Assembly: GCA_027028805.1 (NCBI GenBank)
Contig: JALVHX010000055.1
Coordinates: forward strand, 1-15,836
Length of the DNA stretch: 15,836 nucleotides
DNA from: Desulfurococcales archaeon
GTDB taxonomy: Archaea; Thermoproteota; Thermoprotei_A; Sulfolobales; Desulfurococcaceae
Reading direction: 5' to 3'
Both the position numbers and the translations under genes were made by a program. The notes under the pieces are model-generated. The model ran no database searches. It was not told the origin of the DNA and saw nothing but the letters and a program-made list of their open reading frames with translations. Below, piece after piece: positions 14,486 through 15,836 of this stretch (position 1 is the first letter of the stretch; every line of letters begins with the position of its first letter).

Positions 14486-15836
14486 CGTTTCCTCGCGAGA
14501 TACAGGTATGCGGCGGCGCCCACCGCTACTACCGCGGCCAGAGCTATTAGGGCGGCCGCTGCCTCCCCGCCCCCGCCTCCCCCGGAGCTGGGCGGCTTGG
14601 CCGCCTCTATGGTTAATGAGGTCATGTACCTGTTGTTGCTCTGGTCGGGGTCGAGGGGGCTATATGATACTATAGTTATATTATAGCTCCCGGGCCCGAG
14701 CTCTAGGGCGAACACAGCCTTGGCGCTCTGCTCTCCAGGGAGGATCTCCACGGTCTTGTTGCCCCGTAGCTCTCCGTTGACGTATAGCTGTACCAGCACC
14801 TGTATCAGGGACGACACGGGCTTGTCGGCTTCTATGATCGCAGTTATCGACTGGAGGCCGGCGGTGGACGGCATAGGCGGCACTATTATCTCCCCCGTCG
14901 GCCCCAGTATCGAGACCCTGAGCGATAGATCAATGGGCTGGAGCACGCCCGCGGATCCCTCAGCTTTATAGAAGTATTGTTTAACCCTAGAGTCGTAGCG
15001 CGCGTTCGGCGTATAGGCGTATGCCGTGAAGGAGATATTCTTTGTTCCCGGGGGAACAGTTATGGATACCTGTATCTCTGCTATATCCCCGGCCGCTACG
15101 CTGACCTGCCGTGTATCGCTCGCTATCTCCCGGTAGACATACTCGCTGTTTCTCAACGTATACGCTGTCACGCTGTACTGTATATAGAAGCCGTTCATAT
15201 CATAGCTGTTCCCGTTGCCCACCACGATCGTGATCGTGGAGGACTTTCCCTCGGGGAGCTGTCCCACTGTTCTAAACGAGATGGTTGCTTTAAGTAGCTT
15301 GTCCATGTATCTCCAGTAGTCGTTGAGCCACGTCTCTATTATCCCTGCACTGAAATAGTTCGCGTGCCAGGGATCACTATCCAGGGCGTGTATCAGGTCG
15401 TAGCACGCGTTATAGAACACCGGGTCTCCGCGGAGAGCCCTCTTGAACTCCGCGTAGCTATCTATCCCGCGGAAATACCGGTACGCCTTATATGCGCCGA
15501 CCGCGTGGTGGGCCATTCTCCACAGCCTCTGTTGCTCAGGACTACTAGTCCATATGCTGTGGCCTCCGAACGACCAGCTGGTGGTGGGCACATATGTTAG
15601 GACGCGGCGGGGCGGGGCGAGCCTAACCGCCTCCTGGAACGTCACGGCCCTCATTATGCCTGTGGGGGCCAGGGCGTTGAGGTAGTGGTATAGCCTGTCC
15701 AGGAAATACGCGGCAGAGCCCTTGGCGGCCTTGGATATTATCCAGTTCTCGCCGTCTCCCCCAATAGTTATAACCGGGGGCCTGCCGTAGGGGTCGCTCC
15801 ACCCCTGGAACTGGCTGTATATCTGGCGTATGATCT
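14482..15836 (-). CDS. Surface-anchored GH57 glycoside hydrolase, N-terminus beyond right edge
   Basis: The frame stays open to the edge, so the ATG at 15654 is internal; 450 residues are visible. Visible residues 23-32 are ITIGGDGENW, the GH57 motif with the predicted general acid Asp (codon 15756-15754). PPRRVL and HALDSDPWHANYF follow and align with the same parts of the intracellular GH57 at 9360-11285 (HALDSDYWWAEFW). After the barrel come two beta-sandwich domains, the second CARDB-like with LDPDQSNNRY. The protein ends with PPSSGGGGGGE, a hydrophobic TM segment and ARKR, so it is anchored in the membrane facing outward; a signal peptide is expected outside the window. Likely an amylopullulanase-like enzyme cutting external alpha-glucans; exact specificity is open. 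Its nucleophile is not in view. Confidence 0.9.
   Translation of the reverse strand, partial: IIRQIYSQFQGWSDPYGRPPVITIGGDGENWIISKAAKGSAAYFLDRLYHYLNALAPTGIMRAVTFQEAVRLAPPRRVLTYVPTTSWSFGGHSIWTSSPEQQRLWRMAHHAVGAYKAYRYFRGIDSYAEFKRALRGDPVFYNACYDLIHALDSDPWHANYFSAGIIETWLNDYWRYMDKLLKATISFRTVGQLPEGKSSTITIVVGNGNSYDMNGFYIQYSVTAYTLRNSEYVYREIASDTRQVSVAAGDIAEIQVSITVPPGTKNISFTAYAYTPNARYDSRVKQYFYKAEGSAGVLQPIDLSLRVSILGPTGEIIVPPMPSTAGLQSITAIIEADKPVSSLIQVLVQLYVNGELRGNKTVEILPGEQSAKAVFALELGPGSYNITIVSYSPLDPDQSNNRYMTSLTIEAAKPPSSGGGGGGEAAAALIALAAVVAVGAAAYLYLARKR

Noticed and set aside
14482..15654. ATG at 15654 as the start of a 390-aa protein
   Set aside because: The frame continues upstream to the window edge and encodes the GH57 DGENW motif, so this ATG is internal.
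1..15836. CRISPR array, tRNA, rRNA or insertion sequence
   Set aside because: No regularly spaced repeats, no tRNA-like cloverleaf, no rRNA-like sequence and no transposase-like ORF were seen by eye. A covariance-model scan for C/D box RNAs was not possible.

Overview
The window reads as a hyperthermophilic crenarchaeon (Thermoproteota), most like the Desulfurococcales. Supporting signs are GGTG/GGTGAT ribosome binding sites, many GTG and a few TTG starts, TATA-type promoters, coding rich in ATA and AGG/AGA codons, densely overlapping genes, a pyrolysin/STABLE-like giant subtilase and two GH57 glycosidases. The genus cannot be fixed from this sequence alone. No rRNA, tRNA, CRISPR array or insertion sequence was recognised. 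No stretch longer than about 240 bases lacks a gene.

Left part (1-6041), all leftward: the start of a small two-TM membrane protein cut by the window edge (1-413); an acidic cytosolic protein of unknown function (602-1144) behind a strongly structured leader; a four-TM 'small multidrug export' family protein (1253-1756); and a 1350-residue secreted subtilase (1989-6041) with a complete catalytic set and a GC hairpin plus T-tract terminator.

Middle (6254-9234): a small rightward protein with two CX3C motifs (6254-6625); then, leftward, a DHH-DHHA1 phosphoesterase (6801-7715) and a two-gene unit of a glycosylated, membrane-anchored secreted protein (8383-9234) followed by a membrane-bound winged-helix regulator (7893-8369).

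Right part (9360-15836): a leftward pair of a cysteine-rich Zn-ribbon-like protein and a GH57 enzyme without a signal peptide (11668 to 9360); divergent from it, a rightward ABC operon (11908-13944) of a very small FtsX-type permease with almost no extracellular domain and two paralogous MacB/LolD-type ATPases joined by overlapping stop/start codons; and converging on that, a leftward pair of a surface-anchored GH57 enzyme (cut by the right edge) and a 178-residue unknown protein overlapping it by 4 nt.

Taken together the window looks like a cell-surface and secretion neighbourhood: an extracellular protease, an extracellular GH57 with a C-terminal anchor, an intracellular GH57, and a minimal FtsX/LolD-type machine between the two GH57 operons. 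The most unusual element is that mini-FtsX permease with two ATPases. A role in handling surface enzymes or glycans is inference from position only.
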